Positions 9,293 through 18,317 of a DNA stretch of 64,000 nucleotides are shown piece after piece. The notes under the pieces are model-generated. The model did not search any database, was not told where the DNA came from, and saw only the letters and a list, made by a program, of their open reading frames with translations. Every line of letters begins with the position of its first letter. The first letter of the stretch is position 1. The position numbers and the translations under genes are program-made. The stretch is from Zunongwangia atlantica 22II14-10F7 (GTDB lineage: Bacteria > Bacteroidota > Bacteroidia > Flavobacteriales > Flavobacteriaceae). The stretch spans positions 1 to 64,000 of the forward strand of contig NZ_ARYN01000006.1 of the NCBI RefSeq assembly GCF_002094855.1. The letters are read 5' to 3'.

Positions 9293-11095
9293 ATGGAAAT
9301 ACCTGCTCTGGATGTACAATTAAAGACTTTGCCCGATAGTCCCGGTGTTTATCAATATTTCGATAAAAACGGGAAGATTCTTTACGTGGGTAAAGCTAAA
9401 AACCTTAAAAAACGAGTAACTTCTTATTTTACAAAGCGCCACGATAGCCATCGTATTGGTGTGATGGTAAAAAAGATTCACGAAATACGGCATATCGTTG
9501 TTTCTTCGGAAACTGATGCGTTGCTGTTAGAGAATAACCTAATTAAAAAACTTCAGCCGCGTTTTAATGTAATGCTGAAGGATGATAAAACCTATCCTTG
9601 GATCTGTATAAAAAATGAGCGTTTTCCACGTGTTTTTCCTACCCGAAGATTAGTAAAAGATGGGAGTGAATATTATGGACCGTTTACCAGTTTTAAAACG
9701 GTAAACACTTTGCTGGATCTAATTAAAGGATTGTATAAACTGCGAACCTGTAATTATGATCTTGCTGAGGATAAAATTCGGGAAAACAAATTTAAGGTTT
9801 GCCTGGAATATCATTTAGGGAATTGCATGGGTCCTTGTGAAGGCTACCAGGGCGAAGCAGAGTATAACCGAAATATCGATCACATACGGCAAATCGTAAA
9901 AGGAAATTTTAAAGATTCGCTTAGCCAGTTTAGAGAGCAAATGCAGGAGCATGCTGCGAATATGGAGTTTGAAGATGCGCAGCGAATAAAAAATAAGATT
10001 GAAGTTTTAGAAAATTACCAGTCGCGATCTACGGTTGTAAATCCTAAGATTAATAACGTAGATGTGTTTTCTGTAATTAGTGATGAGGGTTATGGATATG
10101 TGAATTTTCTTCAGTTAATGCATGGTTCGATTATTAGGTCGCATACCATAGAAATGAAGAAGAAATTAGATGAAACAGACGAAGAATTACTGGAACTTGG
10201 TATTACTGAAATTAGGCAGCGGTTCAATTCAAAATCACCTGAAATTTACGTTCCTTTTAAAGTAGATGCCGGCGATGAAGTAAAAGTCACCGTGCCCAAG
10301 CTTGGTGATAAACGAAAGATTGTAGAGTTATCTGAGCGTAATGCCAAATATTACCGCCAGGAGCGATTTAAGCAGATGAAGATCGTAGATCCAGATCGTC
10401 ATGTAAATCGCGTAATGGCACAAATGAAGGAAGATTTACGTTTAAGTGTAGAACCACGCCATATCGAATGTTTTGATAACTCGAATATCCAAGGGACAAA
10501 TCCGGTGGCCGCCTGCGTAGTTTTCAAAAATGGGAAACCAAGTAAAAAAGATTATCGTAAATTTAATATCAAAACTGTTGAAGGTCCTAACGATTTTGCT
10601 TCGATGGAAGAAGTGGTGTTTAGGCGATACAAACGTCTTTTAAATGAAGGTGAAGAACTGCCGCAGCTTATTATTGTAGATGGAGGTAAAGGACAGTTAG
10701 GTAGTGGCGTGAAAGCCCTAGAAACTTTAGGATTGCGAGGCAAGATTGCGATAGTAGGTATTGCTAAACGTCTAGAAGAACTGTTTTATCCAGGAGATCC
10801 AATTCCATTGTATTTGGACAAAAGATCGGAAACCTTAAAGATCATTCAGCAGTTAAGAGATGAAGCGCATAGATTTGGAATCACTTTCCACCGAAATAAA
10901 CGTAGTAAATCTGCGTTGAATACAGAGCTGGAGTCCATTAAAGGAATTGGAGAAAAAACGGTGGTAGAGTTGTTGAAGAGCTTCAGATCCTTAAAACGAG
11001 TAAAAGAAGCTTCAGAAAAATCACTGGCAGATGTTGTGGGAAGTGCTAAGGCTAAAATTGTTTACGATTATTATCATTCAGAATCTTCAGAATAA
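9293..11095 (+). CDS. uvrC: Excinuclease ABC subunit C
   Basis: 600-residue nuclease of nucleotide excision repair, which makes both incisions in UvrB-bound damaged DNA. The GIY-YIG domain lies near residues 14-92 (SPGVYQYF...LYVGKAKNLKKRV). A UVR motif follows at about 205-240, then the RNase H-like domain with catalytic D395 in CFDNSNIQG and the VDGGKGQL strand, and finally a helix-hairpin-helix tail (IKGIGEKTVVELL). A GTG sits directly before the ATG; I choose the ATG because of the adjacent -7 box. The patatin gene starts at the base after the stop codon, indicating coexpression. Confidence 0.97.
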   Translation: MEIPALDVQLKTLPDSPGVYQYFDKNGKILYVGKAKNLKKRVTSYFTKRHDSHRIGVMVKKIHEIRHIVVSSETDALLLENNLIKKLQPRFNVMLKDDKTYPWICIKNERFPRVFPTRRLVKDGSEYYGPFTSFKTVNTLLDLIKGLYKLRTCNYDLAEDKIRENKFKVCLEYHLGNCMGPCEGYQGEAEYNRNIDHIRQIVKGNFKDSLSQFREQMQEHAANMEFEDAQRIKNKIEVLENYQSRSTVVNPKINNVDVFSVISDEGYGYVNFLQLMHGSIIRSHTIEMKKKLDETDEELLELGITEIRQRFNSKSPEIYVPFKVDAGDEVKVTVPKLGDKRKIVELSERNAKYYRQERFKQMKIVDPDRHVNRVMAQMKEDLRLSVEPRHIECFDNSNIQGTNPVAACVVFKNGKPSKKDYRKFNIKTVEGPNDFASMEEVVFRRYKRLLNEGEELPQLIIVDGGKGQLGSGVKALETLGLRGKIAIVGIAKRLEELFYPGDPIPLYLDKRSETLKIIQQLRDEAHRFGITFHRNKRSKSALNTELESIKGIGEKTVVELLKSFRSLKRVKEASEKSLADVVGSAKAKIVYDYYHSESSE

Positions 11096-13315
11096 ATGAA
11101 AAAAATCTTTTGCATCCTGTTCTTCTGTAGTTCACTTTTTAGTTTTTCTCAGGAAGAAAAATTAAAGGTTGGGCTTGTTTTGAGTGGAGGAGGAGCAAAA
11201 GGTTTAGCGCATATAGGTGCCATAAAAGCTATAGAAGAAGCCGGTGTGCATATCGATTATATTGCTGGTACCAGCATGGGAGCAATTATTGGTGGATTAT
11301 ACGCTTCAGGTTATACTGCGACCGAATTAGATTCGATCGTTAAAAATACCAATTTCAATATTCTTATTCAGGATGAAATTCCACGAAAATCGATGACGTT
11401 TTATGAAAAGGAGAATACAGAGCGGTATGCGCTTACGCTTCCTTTCGATCATTTTAAAGTAGGATTTCCTTCGGGATTAAGCAAAGGGCAAAATATTTAT
11501 AATTTGATGTCTGGTTTAACCGTGCATCTGGAAGATGAAAAGGATTTTTCAAAATTACCCATTCCTTTTTTTTGTGTGGCTGCAGATGTAGAGACCGGTG
11601 AAGAAATTATTCTTGATAAAGGTTCGTTGGCAAAATCTGTCGCAGCCAGTGGTGCGATTCCGTCACTGTTTGCTCCCGTAAAAATTGATGGCAGGTTGCT
11701 TATCGATGGCGGAGTGGTAAATAATTACCCGGTAGAGGAGTTGCGCCGCCGCGGTGCCGATGTGGTGATTGGTGTAGATGTTCAGGATTCATTACTTAAT
11801 CGTAAAGATCTAAAAGGAGTTTTCGATATTTTTACGCAGGTAAGTAACTTCAGGACGATCAATGATATGAAGCATAAGATTCCGCTTACCGATATTTATA
11901 TTCGTCCCGATATTGGTCGTTTTTCGATCATGTCTTTTGAAGAAGGTGCGGCGATTATCGATTCTGGAAAAGTGGCCGGAAATAAGCGAATTTCAGCATT
12001 AAAACAACTTGCTTTAAAACAAAAATCGCATCCAAAACCTTATAAACGCAAAATTATTGATACGCTTAATTTAAGCCGAATTCAACTTGCCGGAAATACT
12101 AATTATCCACGCTCCTTTATTATTGGGAGGCTTAGATTACAAACCCCAGGAAAATTTAGCCTTTCACAAATTAATGAGGGTATCGATTTTTTATCGGCAA
12201 CAGGAAATTTTGATAAAATCAATTACTTTCTTACTCAGGACGATGTAGAAACTTATGCTTTAAATATTAATTTGGATGAAAGCGAGAATAAAACTTTTTT
12301 AAAGCTGGCTTTGCATTACGATGAGTTGTATCGTAGTGCAGCACTGGTAAATTTAACCCGAAAAAGTTCGATTTTTACCAACGATGTTACGTCTCTAGAT
12401 CTAATTGTAGGAGAAAATGTTCGGTATAACTTTCAGTATTATATCGATAAAGGATATTATTGGAGTATCGGTATAAAATCCAGGTTTAATTCTTTTGATA
12501 CACCGGTAGATTATGCGCTGGTAGAAGATCAAATTAACGGGAATGATTTCAATATTAATCGAATAGATATCGATTTTAAGGATTTTACCAATCAATTTTA
12601 TGTCGAGACTTTATTTAAGCAGGTAGCTTCATTGGGAATGGGAGCCGAACATAAGTATCTAAAAATTTCTTCGGAAACTATTAATAGTAGTGAAGAAGGT
12701 GTGGATGTTCCTGGAACCGAGTTCGAGAATAACCATTATTATAGTGCTTTTGGGTATTTAAAGTATGATTCTTTCGATAATAAATATTATCCCAAACGTG
12801 GATTTTATTTTCATGGGGATTTTCATATTTACCCATTTTCTTCTATCGACGATTTTACTGAATTCTCTATCGCAAAAGGAAAGATTGGATATGTTTTTAC
12901 GCCAATTAGAAATCTTAGTTTCAGGCTTTTTTCTGAAACCGGTTTTAAAATTGGTCCAAGCGATCAGCGAACACTCGATTTTCTTTTAGGTGGCTACGGA
13001 AATAACCTTATTAATAACATGGTTCCTTTTTACGGGTACGATTTTATTAGTCTTGGCGGGGATAGTTATATAAAAGGTCTTGTTGAAGCAGATGTAGAAA
13101 TTTTTAAAAATAATCACATCACTTTAAGCGGTAATATTGCGAATGTAGAGAACGATCTTTATTCTTCGGGAAACTGGTTGTCGATGCCAGATTATACGGG
13201 TTATGCTTTGGGTTACGGGATGGAAACCTTTCTTGGTCCTATGGAAGTGAAATACTCGTATTCACCAGAAATAAAAGAAAGTCAGTGGTTTTTTAGTTTA
13301 GGTTTCTGGTTCTAA
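11096..13315 (+). CDS. Patatin-like phospholipase fused to POTRA and outer-membrane barrel
   Basis: 739 residues with a signal peptide (FCILFFCSSLFSFSQ). Residues about 25-230 form a patatin domain: the oxyanion loop GGGAKG, nucleophile S60 in GTSMGA, and the dyad aspartate D204 in DGG. A POTRA-like linker (about 320-395) precedes a C-terminal BamA/FhaC-type surface-antigen barrel ending SQWFFSLGFWF. The architecture matches PlpD-type (type Vd) autotransporter patatins, which carry a lipase to the cell surface. It follows uvrC without a gap and overlaps the DUF2809 gene by one base. Whether the lipase is released or stays attached cannot be seen. Confidence 0.9.
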   Translation: MKKIFCILFFCSSLFSFSQEEKLKVGLVLSGGGAKGLAHIGAIKAIEEAGVHIDYIAGTSMGAIIGGLYASGYTATELDSIVKNTNFNILIQDEIPRKSMTFYEKENTERYALTLPFDHFKVGFPSGLSKGQNIYNLMSGLTVHLEDEKDFSKLPIPFFCVAADVETGEEIILDKGSLAKSVAASGAIPSLFAPVKIDGRLLIDGGVVNNYPVEELRRRGADVVIGVDVQDSLLNRKDLKGVFDIFTQVSNFRTINDMKHKIPLTDIYIRPDIGRFSIMSFEEGAAIIDSGKVAGNKRISALKQLALKQKSHPKPYKRKIIDTLNLSRIQLAGNTNYPRSFIIGRLRLQTPGKFSLSQINEGIDFLSATGNFDKINYFLTQDDVETYALNINLDESENKTFLKLALHYDELYRSAALVNLTRKSSIFTNDVTSLDLIVGENVRYNFQYYIDKGYYWSIGIKSRFNSFDTPVDYALVEDQINGNDFNINRIDIDFKDFTNQFYVETLFKQVASLGMGAEHKYLKISSETINSSEEGVDVPGTEFENNHYYSAFGYLKYDSFDNKYYPKRGFYFHGDFHIYPFSSIDDFTEFSIAKGKIGYVFTPIRNLSFRLFSETGFKIGPSDQRTLDFLLGGYGNNLINNMVPFYGYDFISLGGDSYIKGLVEADVEIFKNNHITLSGNIANVENDLYSSGNWLSMPDYTGYALGYGMETFLGPMEVKYSYSPEIKESQWFFSLGFWF

Positions 13316-13707
13316 TGCGCTTCTCTCTAAAATACTTTCTAACTGCGTTGGCACTTTTTATAACCGAATTTTTAATCGCCAGGTTTATCAATGGTGGTTT
13401 TATACGGAATGTTCTTGGTGATTATCTGGTTGTTTTTTTGATCTATTATTTCCTGCTCAGCTTTTACAAGTGGCAAAAAATTAAACTTGCCGTTTTCGTT
13501 TTACTTGTAGCATATCTTATCGAGATCTTGCAATATGTACAAATTTTAAAGATTCTTGGAATCCCAAAATCTACATTTACAGATATGATTTTAGGATCTT
13601 CTTTCGATTGGCTGGATATGCTGGCCTATACTTTAGCATTTTTAAGTCTTGTTTTTATGCAAAGAATCTGGAAGAAAAAGAATGCTTCAAAAAAGGCTAT
13701 TCATTGA
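13315..13707 (+). CDS. DUF2809-like membrane protein
   Basis: 130 residues with four predicted transmembrane segments at about 7-24, 33-50, 56-73 and 99-116, then a basic tail. An acidic/polar pattern (LIEILQY, and GSSFDWLDMLAYTLA) between helices resembles the small integral membrane family DUF2809. Its start overlaps the stop of the patatin gene (TAATG), so it is translationally coupled to it. Its last 21 bases overlap the convergent monooxygenase gene. Function is unknown. Confidence 0.75.
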   Translation: MRFSLKYFLTALALFITEFLIARFINGGFIRNVLGDYLVVFLIYYFLLSFYKWQKIKLAVFVLLVAYLIEILQYVQILKILGIPKSTFTDMILGSSFDWLDMLAYTLAFLSLVFMQRIWKKKNASKKAIH

Positions 13708-14697
13708 AAAAGCTTCAGCAACCAACTCAAAACTTCGCAAGCGCAATTCTTTATTAAAACTCATCGTAGAAATAATTACTTCATCTACATCAAAATCCTT
13801 CGCTAAATTGACGATTTTTTCCTTTACACGATCTGGAGTTCCAGAAATAATTCGACCGGCATTATAATGTAAGCGCTGTTTTTCGAAAGAGGTGAACTGG
13901 TGATTTCGAATATCCTCGAAAGCTGGGAGATTTTGGTAATTTCCTTTATCGAATTGCAATAAAATATAATCGATATACTTGCGCATTTGGTTTGCTTCAT
14001 CTTCGGTTTCACCACACATTACAAACGAAGAAATTAGCGCTTTGGGTTCTGGGCGATCTTCCGTAGGCGTAAAATGTTTTCGGTAACTTTCTACCACATT
14101 AGGAGAAACACTTCCGTTTATAAATTTGGCCACAGCAAGATTTAAACCTAAGTCGGCCGCGATTTTTGCACTCCCGCCACTACTGCTTAAAATCCATTGC
14201 TGCGGAATTGTTTTAACCTGCGGAATCGCATAAATAGGAGAAGCATTAACCTGCGCGTTATCCTTAAAAAAGTGATCTAAATGCTGAAGTTGCTTAATAT
14301 AATCTTCCTCCTGAAATGTATTCGAAGGATTTAAAAGGCTGGCGCTAATGCCATCGCCACCGGGTGCGCGACCAATTCCAAGGTCTATCCTTCCCGGATA
14401 AAGCGCTTCTAACATTCTAAAATTTTCAGCCACCTTAAAAGCACTATGATTGGGCAGCATAATTCCGCCACTTCCTAGTCGAATTTGTGAAGTTTCAGCC
14501 CCTAATCTTGCCATTAAAACTTCTGGAGTAGAGCCGGCGATGAAGGTAGAGTTATGATGTTCAGAAATCCAAAAGCGATGATACCCTAGCTTTTCAGCAA
14601 GAATAGCAGTTTCGATGGTCTCCTGAACTGCTGAAATAGCAGAGGAATCTGTGCGAACAACAGATTGATCTAAGATTCCAAGTTTAATATCACTCAT
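13687..14697 (-). CDS. Luciferase-like flavin-dependent monooxygenase
   Basis: 336-residue LLM-class oxidoreductase with a TIM-barrel fold that uses reduced FMN. Characteristic segments are KLGYHRFWISEHHN, GSGGIMLPNHSAFKVAENFRMLEALYPGRIDLGIGRAPG and the C-terminal GTPDRVKEKIVNLA. The protein belongs to the single-subunit alkanal-monooxygenase-like group. Its substrate is unknown, and light emission is not implied. The gene is monocistronic on the minus strand and converges on the DUF2809 gene. Confidence 0.93.
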   Translation of the reverse strand: MSDIKLGILDQSVVRTDSSAISAVQETIETAILAEKLGYHRFWISEHHNSTFIAGSTPEVLMARLGAETSQIRLGSGGIMLPNHSAFKVAENFRMLEALYPGRIDLGIGRAPGGDGISASLLNPSNTFQEEDYIKQLQHLDHFFKDNAQVNASPIYAIPQVKTIPQQWILSSSGGSAKIAADLGLNLAVAKFINGSVSPNVVESYRKHFTPTEDRPEPKALISSFVMCGETEDEANQMRKYIDYILLQFDKGNYQNLPAFEDIRNHQFTSFEKQRLHYNAGRIISGTPDRVKEKIVNLAKDFDVDEVIISTMSFNKELRLRSFELVAEAFSMNSLF

Positions 14698-14881
14698 GCG
14701 ATGGCTTTAATAAATTATTCGGAATTGGAGCTTAATGCTTACAGGCTAATTTAAGTTATTGGTGTTTAGTTTTACATTTCATTTAAGAAAGAATACGTTT
14801 ATTTTCTATAAATTTATTATTAGTTAATTTTATATAGTTTTTATTGATAATTTTATAATTTTAACTACCAGAGAAGTAGTT

Positions 14882-14899
14882 TAATTAAATATTTAATTA
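14882..14899. promoter_or_regulatory. 18-bp AT palindrome abutting the hmgA start
   Basis: TAATTAAATATTTAATTA is a perfect palindrome whose last base is the A of the hmgA ATG. A smaller hairpin (AACTAC 14863-14868 / GTAGTT 14876-14881) lies just upstream. It could be a regulator site or simply an AT-rich leader. Confidence 0.3.
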
Positions 14900-16068
14900 T
14901 GCCTTTTTATCATAAGTTAGGTAAGATTCCACATAAAAGACATACGATCTTCAAAAAGCCAGACGGAAGCCTTTATTACGAACAGGTTTTTGGAACTATT
15001 GGTTTTGATGGAATGTCTTCGATATCTTACCACGAGCAGCGACCTACGCAGGTTAAGGAAGTAAAAAAAAATTATAGCGTAAAACCTGTAATTTCAAAAG
15101 AAAATAATTTAAAATCTTATCGTCTAAAAGGTTTTCAGGTAATGCCAGAACGGGATTATTTAGAAAGTAGAAAAGTTATTCTAACTAATAGTGATGTCGA
15201 TATTATTCTGGCAGCGCCACAAAAATCTACCGATAATTATTTTTATAAGAATGCCGATAGTGATGAGCTTTTGTTTATTCATAAAGGGAGCGGGAAATTA
15301 AGAACACATTTAGGGAATCTCGATTTTAAATACGGTGATTATTTGCTAATCCCGCGTGGTACGATCTATAAAATTGATTTTGATACTGAGGAAAACCGAC
15401 TATTTATTGTGGAATCCAGGCGCCCAATTTACACGCCTAAAAGATATAGAAACTGGTTTGGGCAACTATTGGAACATTCGCCATTTTGTGAACGCGATCT
15501 TAGGCAGCCGTACGAGTTAGAAACCAATAACGAAAAAGGCGATTTTCTAATCAAGATCAAAAAGCAGGGCGATATTTTTGATACGGTTTACGCTACACAT
15601 CCATTCGATGTGGTGGGTTACGATGGATATAACTATCCTTATGCGTTTTCAATCCACGATTTTGAACCTATTACAGGTAGAATTCACCAACCGCCACCGG
15701 TACATCAAACTTTCGAAACCGATGCTTTTGTAGTTTGCAGTTTTTGTCCGCGTAAATACGACTATCACCCAGAAAGTATTCCGGCGCCGTACAGCCATAG
15801 TAATATCGATAGTGATGAGGTGCTTTACTATGTAGATGGCGATTTTATGAGCCGAAATGATATTGAAGCGGGACATATTTCGCTGCACCCGGCTGGAATT
15901 CCGCATGGGCCGCACCCGGGAGCCGTAGAACGAAGTATTGGTAAAACCGAAACCGAAGAATTAGCAGTAATGGTAGATACGTTTAAGCCTTTACAACTTA
16001 CCGAAGATGCGATGGCCATTGCAGATGAAACCTATTATAGATCCTGGCTAGAAGACCAGGAGAAATAA
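14899..16068 (+). CDS. hmgA: Homogentisate 1,2-dioxygenase
   Basis: 389 residues. This iron(II) enzyme opens the homogentisate ring to maleylacetoacetate in tyrosine and phenylalanine breakdown. The cupin core shows HQPPPVHQTFETDAFVVCSF, the PYSHSNIDSDEVLYY segment with metal-binding His and acidic residue, and HPAGIPHGPHPG with the last His ligand. N-terminal MPFYHKLGKIPHKRHT is characteristic of the bacterial group. It is followed after 32 bases by hppD, which makes its substrate, so the pair forms an operon. The next enzymes, maleylacetoacetate isomerase and fumarylacetoacetase, are not in the window. Confidence 0.96.
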   Translation: MPFYHKLGKIPHKRHTIFKKPDGSLYYEQVFGTIGFDGMSSISYHEQRPTQVKEVKKNYSVKPVISKENNLKSYRLKGFQVMPERDYLESRKVILTNSDVDIILAAPQKSTDNYFYKNADSDELLFIHKGSGKLRTHLGNLDFKYGDYLLIPRGTIYKIDFDTEENRLFIVESRRPIYTPKRYRNWFGQLLEHSPFCERDLRQPYELETNNEKGDFLIKIKKQGDIFDTVYATHPFDVVGYDGYNYPYAFSIHDFEPITGRIHQPPPVHQTFETDAFVVCSFCPRKYDYHPESIPAPYSHSNIDSDEVLYYVDGDFMSRNDIEAGHISLHPAGIPHGPHPGAVERSIGKTETEELAVMVDTFKPLQLTEDAMAIADETYYRSWLEDQEK

Positions 16069-16100
16069 AAAACATTCAAAAAATAACGAATATTAAGATT

Positions 16101-17243
16101 ATGTCTAAAGATAATTCATCCTTACAATTAGAAAAAGTAATTCCTGAAGCAGAAGATTTTCTTCCCATCTTGGGGACAGATTTTGTAGAGCTTTATGTTG
16201 GGAATGCAAAGCAGGCTGCATATTATTATCAGCATGCCTGGGGATTTCAGCCGGTGGCTTATTCTGGTTTAGAAACCGGAAGAAAGGATAGCGTATCCTA
16301 TGTGTTGCAGCAGGGAAAAATCAGGATCGTACTTACTTCGCCGCTACAACCTTCCGGAGAAATAAATGCGCATATCGATAAACATGGTGACGGGGTAAAA
16401 TTTGTGGCACTTTGGGTAGATGATGCAAGAAAAAGTTATGAAGAAACCACCAAAAGAGGAGCAGAAAGTTATGTAGAACCTTATGAGCTGGAAGATGAAC
16501 ATGGTAAAGTAGTGATCTCTGGAATTCATACTTATGGAGAGACTATTCATCTTTTTATTGAAAGAGGTGATTATGAAGGAGCTTTTTTGCCGGGTTATAG
16601 AACTTATGCTCCGCTTGCAAAATCTCCAGAAACCGGATTGAAGTATATCGACCACATGGTAGGTAATGTAGGTTGGAACGAGATGAATAAATGGTGCGAA
16701 TTTTATGCAAAAGTGATGGGGTTTGCGCAAATGGTTTCTTTTGACGATAAAGACATCTCTACAGATTACACGGCTTTAATGAGTAAGGTAATGAGTAACG
16801 GGAATGGGCGAATTAAATTCCCTATAAACGAACCAGCAGAAGGAAAAAAGAAATCACAGATCGAAGAATATATTGATTTTTATAATGGCGCTGGGGTACA
16901 ACATATCGCTTTAGCTACAGATAATATTATAGAAACAGTAACAGCTTTGCGTGATCGCGGGGTAGAATTTTTATATGTTCCAGAAACTTATTATGACGAT
17001 CTGTTAGATCGTGTTGGTGAGATCGATGAAGATCTAGAACCGCTAAAGGAACTGGGAGTATTGGTAGATCGTGATGATGAAGGCTATTTATTACAGATCT
17101 TTACCAAGCCGGTTTTAGACAGGCCAACTATGTTTTTTGAAATAATACAAAGAAAAGGAGCGCAATCTTTTGGAAAAGGGAACTTTAAAGCCTTGTTTGA
17201 AGCTATCGAAAGAGAGCAGGATTTGCGAGGAACGCTAAATTAA
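16101..17243 (+). CDS. hppD: 4-hydroxyphenylpyruvate dioxygenase
   Basis: 380 residues with two vicinal-oxygen-chelate halves. The enzyme converts 4-hydroxyphenylpyruvate to homogentisate. The iron ligands are H185 (DHMVGNV), H268 (QHIALATDNI) and E347 (FFEIIQR), and the C-terminal gating helix GKGNFKALFEAIEREQ is complete. It lies directly downstream of hmgA, so the two successive steps of tyrosine degradation are coexpressed. A stem-loop terminator lies about 180 bases after the stop. Confidence 0.97.
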   Translation: MSKDNSSLQLEKVIPEAEDFLPILGTDFVELYVGNAKQAAYYYQHAWGFQPVAYSGLETGRKDSVSYVLQQGKIRIVLTSPLQPSGEINAHIDKHGDGVKFVALWVDDARKSYEETTKRGAESYVEPYELEDEHGKVVISGIHTYGETIHLFIERGDYEGAFLPGYRTYAPLAKSPETGLKYIDHMVGNVGWNEMNKWCEFYAKVMGFAQMVSFDDKDISTDYTALMSKVMSNGNGRIKFPINEPAEGKKKSQIEEYIDFYNGAGVQHIALATDNIIETVTALRDRGVEFLYVPETYYDDLLDRVGEIDEDLEPLKELGVLVDRDDEGYLLQIFTKPVLDRPTMFFEIIQRKGAQSFGKGNFKALFEAIEREQDLRGTLN

Positions 17244-17425
17244 TTAGAATTTATTAAGGTTTACCGAAATTAAAAGCCTCTTCTTTGTCTAAAAATCAAT
17301 GTTTTAGTTAAAGTTTATTTTTGGCTTTTTTTAATTGGATTAAATGCAGAATTTTGCGCTCGCATTTTTGGAGTGGTTACCAAATTTGTTTTTTCATAAT
17401 TTAAGTTTTAGTTGGTTAATAAGAC

Positions 17426-17460
17426 AAAAAACCTCGTCATTAATTTGATGGGGTTTTTTG
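17426..17460 (+). terminator. Terminator after hmgA-hppD
   Basis: A 14-bp stem with two G-T wobbles (AAAAAACCTCGTCA, 17426-17439, against TGATGGGGTTTTTT, 17446-17459) has a 6-base loop and a T-rich end. It closes the 296-base gap after hppD, which otherwise holds only the next gene's promoter. Confidence 0.8.
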
Positions 17461-17474
17461 TTTTGATACATTTG
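17445..17474 (+). promoter_or_regulatory. Promoter of the DUF3108-kynA-like operon
   Basis: A TTG at 17445-17447 and TACATTTG at 17467-17474 are separated by 19 bases, fitting the Bacteroidetes -33 TTG / -7 TAnnTTTG pattern. The start codon follows 65 bases later. The -33 element overlaps the preceding terminator. Confidence 0.55.
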
Positions 17475-17539
17475 GAATAGTAATTGTAAATCTACTTAAA
17501 AGATAGTCATTTAAGAAACACTATTTCAAATTTAAACCA

Positions 17540-18316
17540 ATGATTAAAAGACTTACGATTACATTAATTCTCTTCTTTTTTGCGCTTACTTCGCACGAAG
17601 CTCAAACTGCTTATGATGCGGGTGAGTGGTTTAAATTCAGGATTCATTACGGGCCTTTTAATGCAAGCTATGCGACACTTCAGGTAAATGAAGAATATTT
17701 AAATAGTAAGCCTGTATTTCATGTGGTGGGAGAAGGTAAATCTACCGGGATGTTGCATTGGTTTTTTAAAGTAAACGATAATTACGAAACTTACATTGAT
17801 CGTAAAACCGGGCATCCTTATAAATTTATACGTCAAATCGACGAAGGTGGGCATACTAAGGATTTAGAGATCGATTTTGATCATAAATCGAATACGGCCT
17901 ATGTTCATGATAGAAAGCATAATAAGAAAAAGACCTACTCTACGAAGGAAAATATCCACGATATGTTGTCTGCATTTTACTATCTTCGCAGCAATATAAA
18001 TGAGGAGGCGCTGCAACCTGGTCACGAAATTTTCCTTAACCTTTTTATCGATGATGAAAATATGGATTTTAAGGTTAAATTTTTGGGTAGGGAAGTGATA
18101 AAAACCAAGTTTGGAAAAGTAAATGCGCTTAAGTTTAGGCCTTACGTGATGGCAGGTAGAGTTTTTAAAGAGCAGGAGAGCCTTACCTTTTGGGTAAGTG
18201 ACGATAAAAATAAAGTGCCTTTAAAAATCGAAGCCGATCTTGCAGTAGGATCTCTCGATGCAGATCTTGATGCTTACAAAGGGCTAAAATATCCCTTCAG
18301 GATTATCGTAGATTAA
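17540..18316 (+). CDS. DUF3108 domain-containing exported protein
   Basis: 258 residues with a signal peptide (LTITLILFFFALTSHEAQ). The remainder is beta-rich, with GEWFKFRIHYGPFNASYATLQV and the C-terminal KNKVPLKIEADLAVGSLDADL pattern typical of DUF3108, which may bind a lipid or other hydrophobic ligand in the periplasm. The tryptophan dioxygenase-like gene begins one base after its stop codon, so the two are cotranscribed. Function is unknown. Confidence 0.82.
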   Translation: MIKRLTITLILFFFALTSHEAQTAYDAGEWFKFRIHYGPFNASYATLQVNEEYLNSKPVFHVVGEGKSTGMLHWFFKVNDNYETYIDRKTGHPYKFIRQIDEGGHTKDLEIDFDHKSNTAYVHDRKHNKKKTYSTKENIHDMLSAFYYLRSNINEEALQPGHEIFLNLFIDDENMDFKVKFLGREVIKTKFGKVNALKFRPYVMAGRVFKEQESLTFWVSDDKNKVPLKIEADLAVGSLDADLDAYKGLKYPFRIIVD

Positions 18317-18317
18317 C

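Noticed and set aside
13687-14697. Bioluminescence gene
   Set aside because: The protein is a generic single-subunit luciferase-like flavin monooxygenase; no lux partner genes are present.
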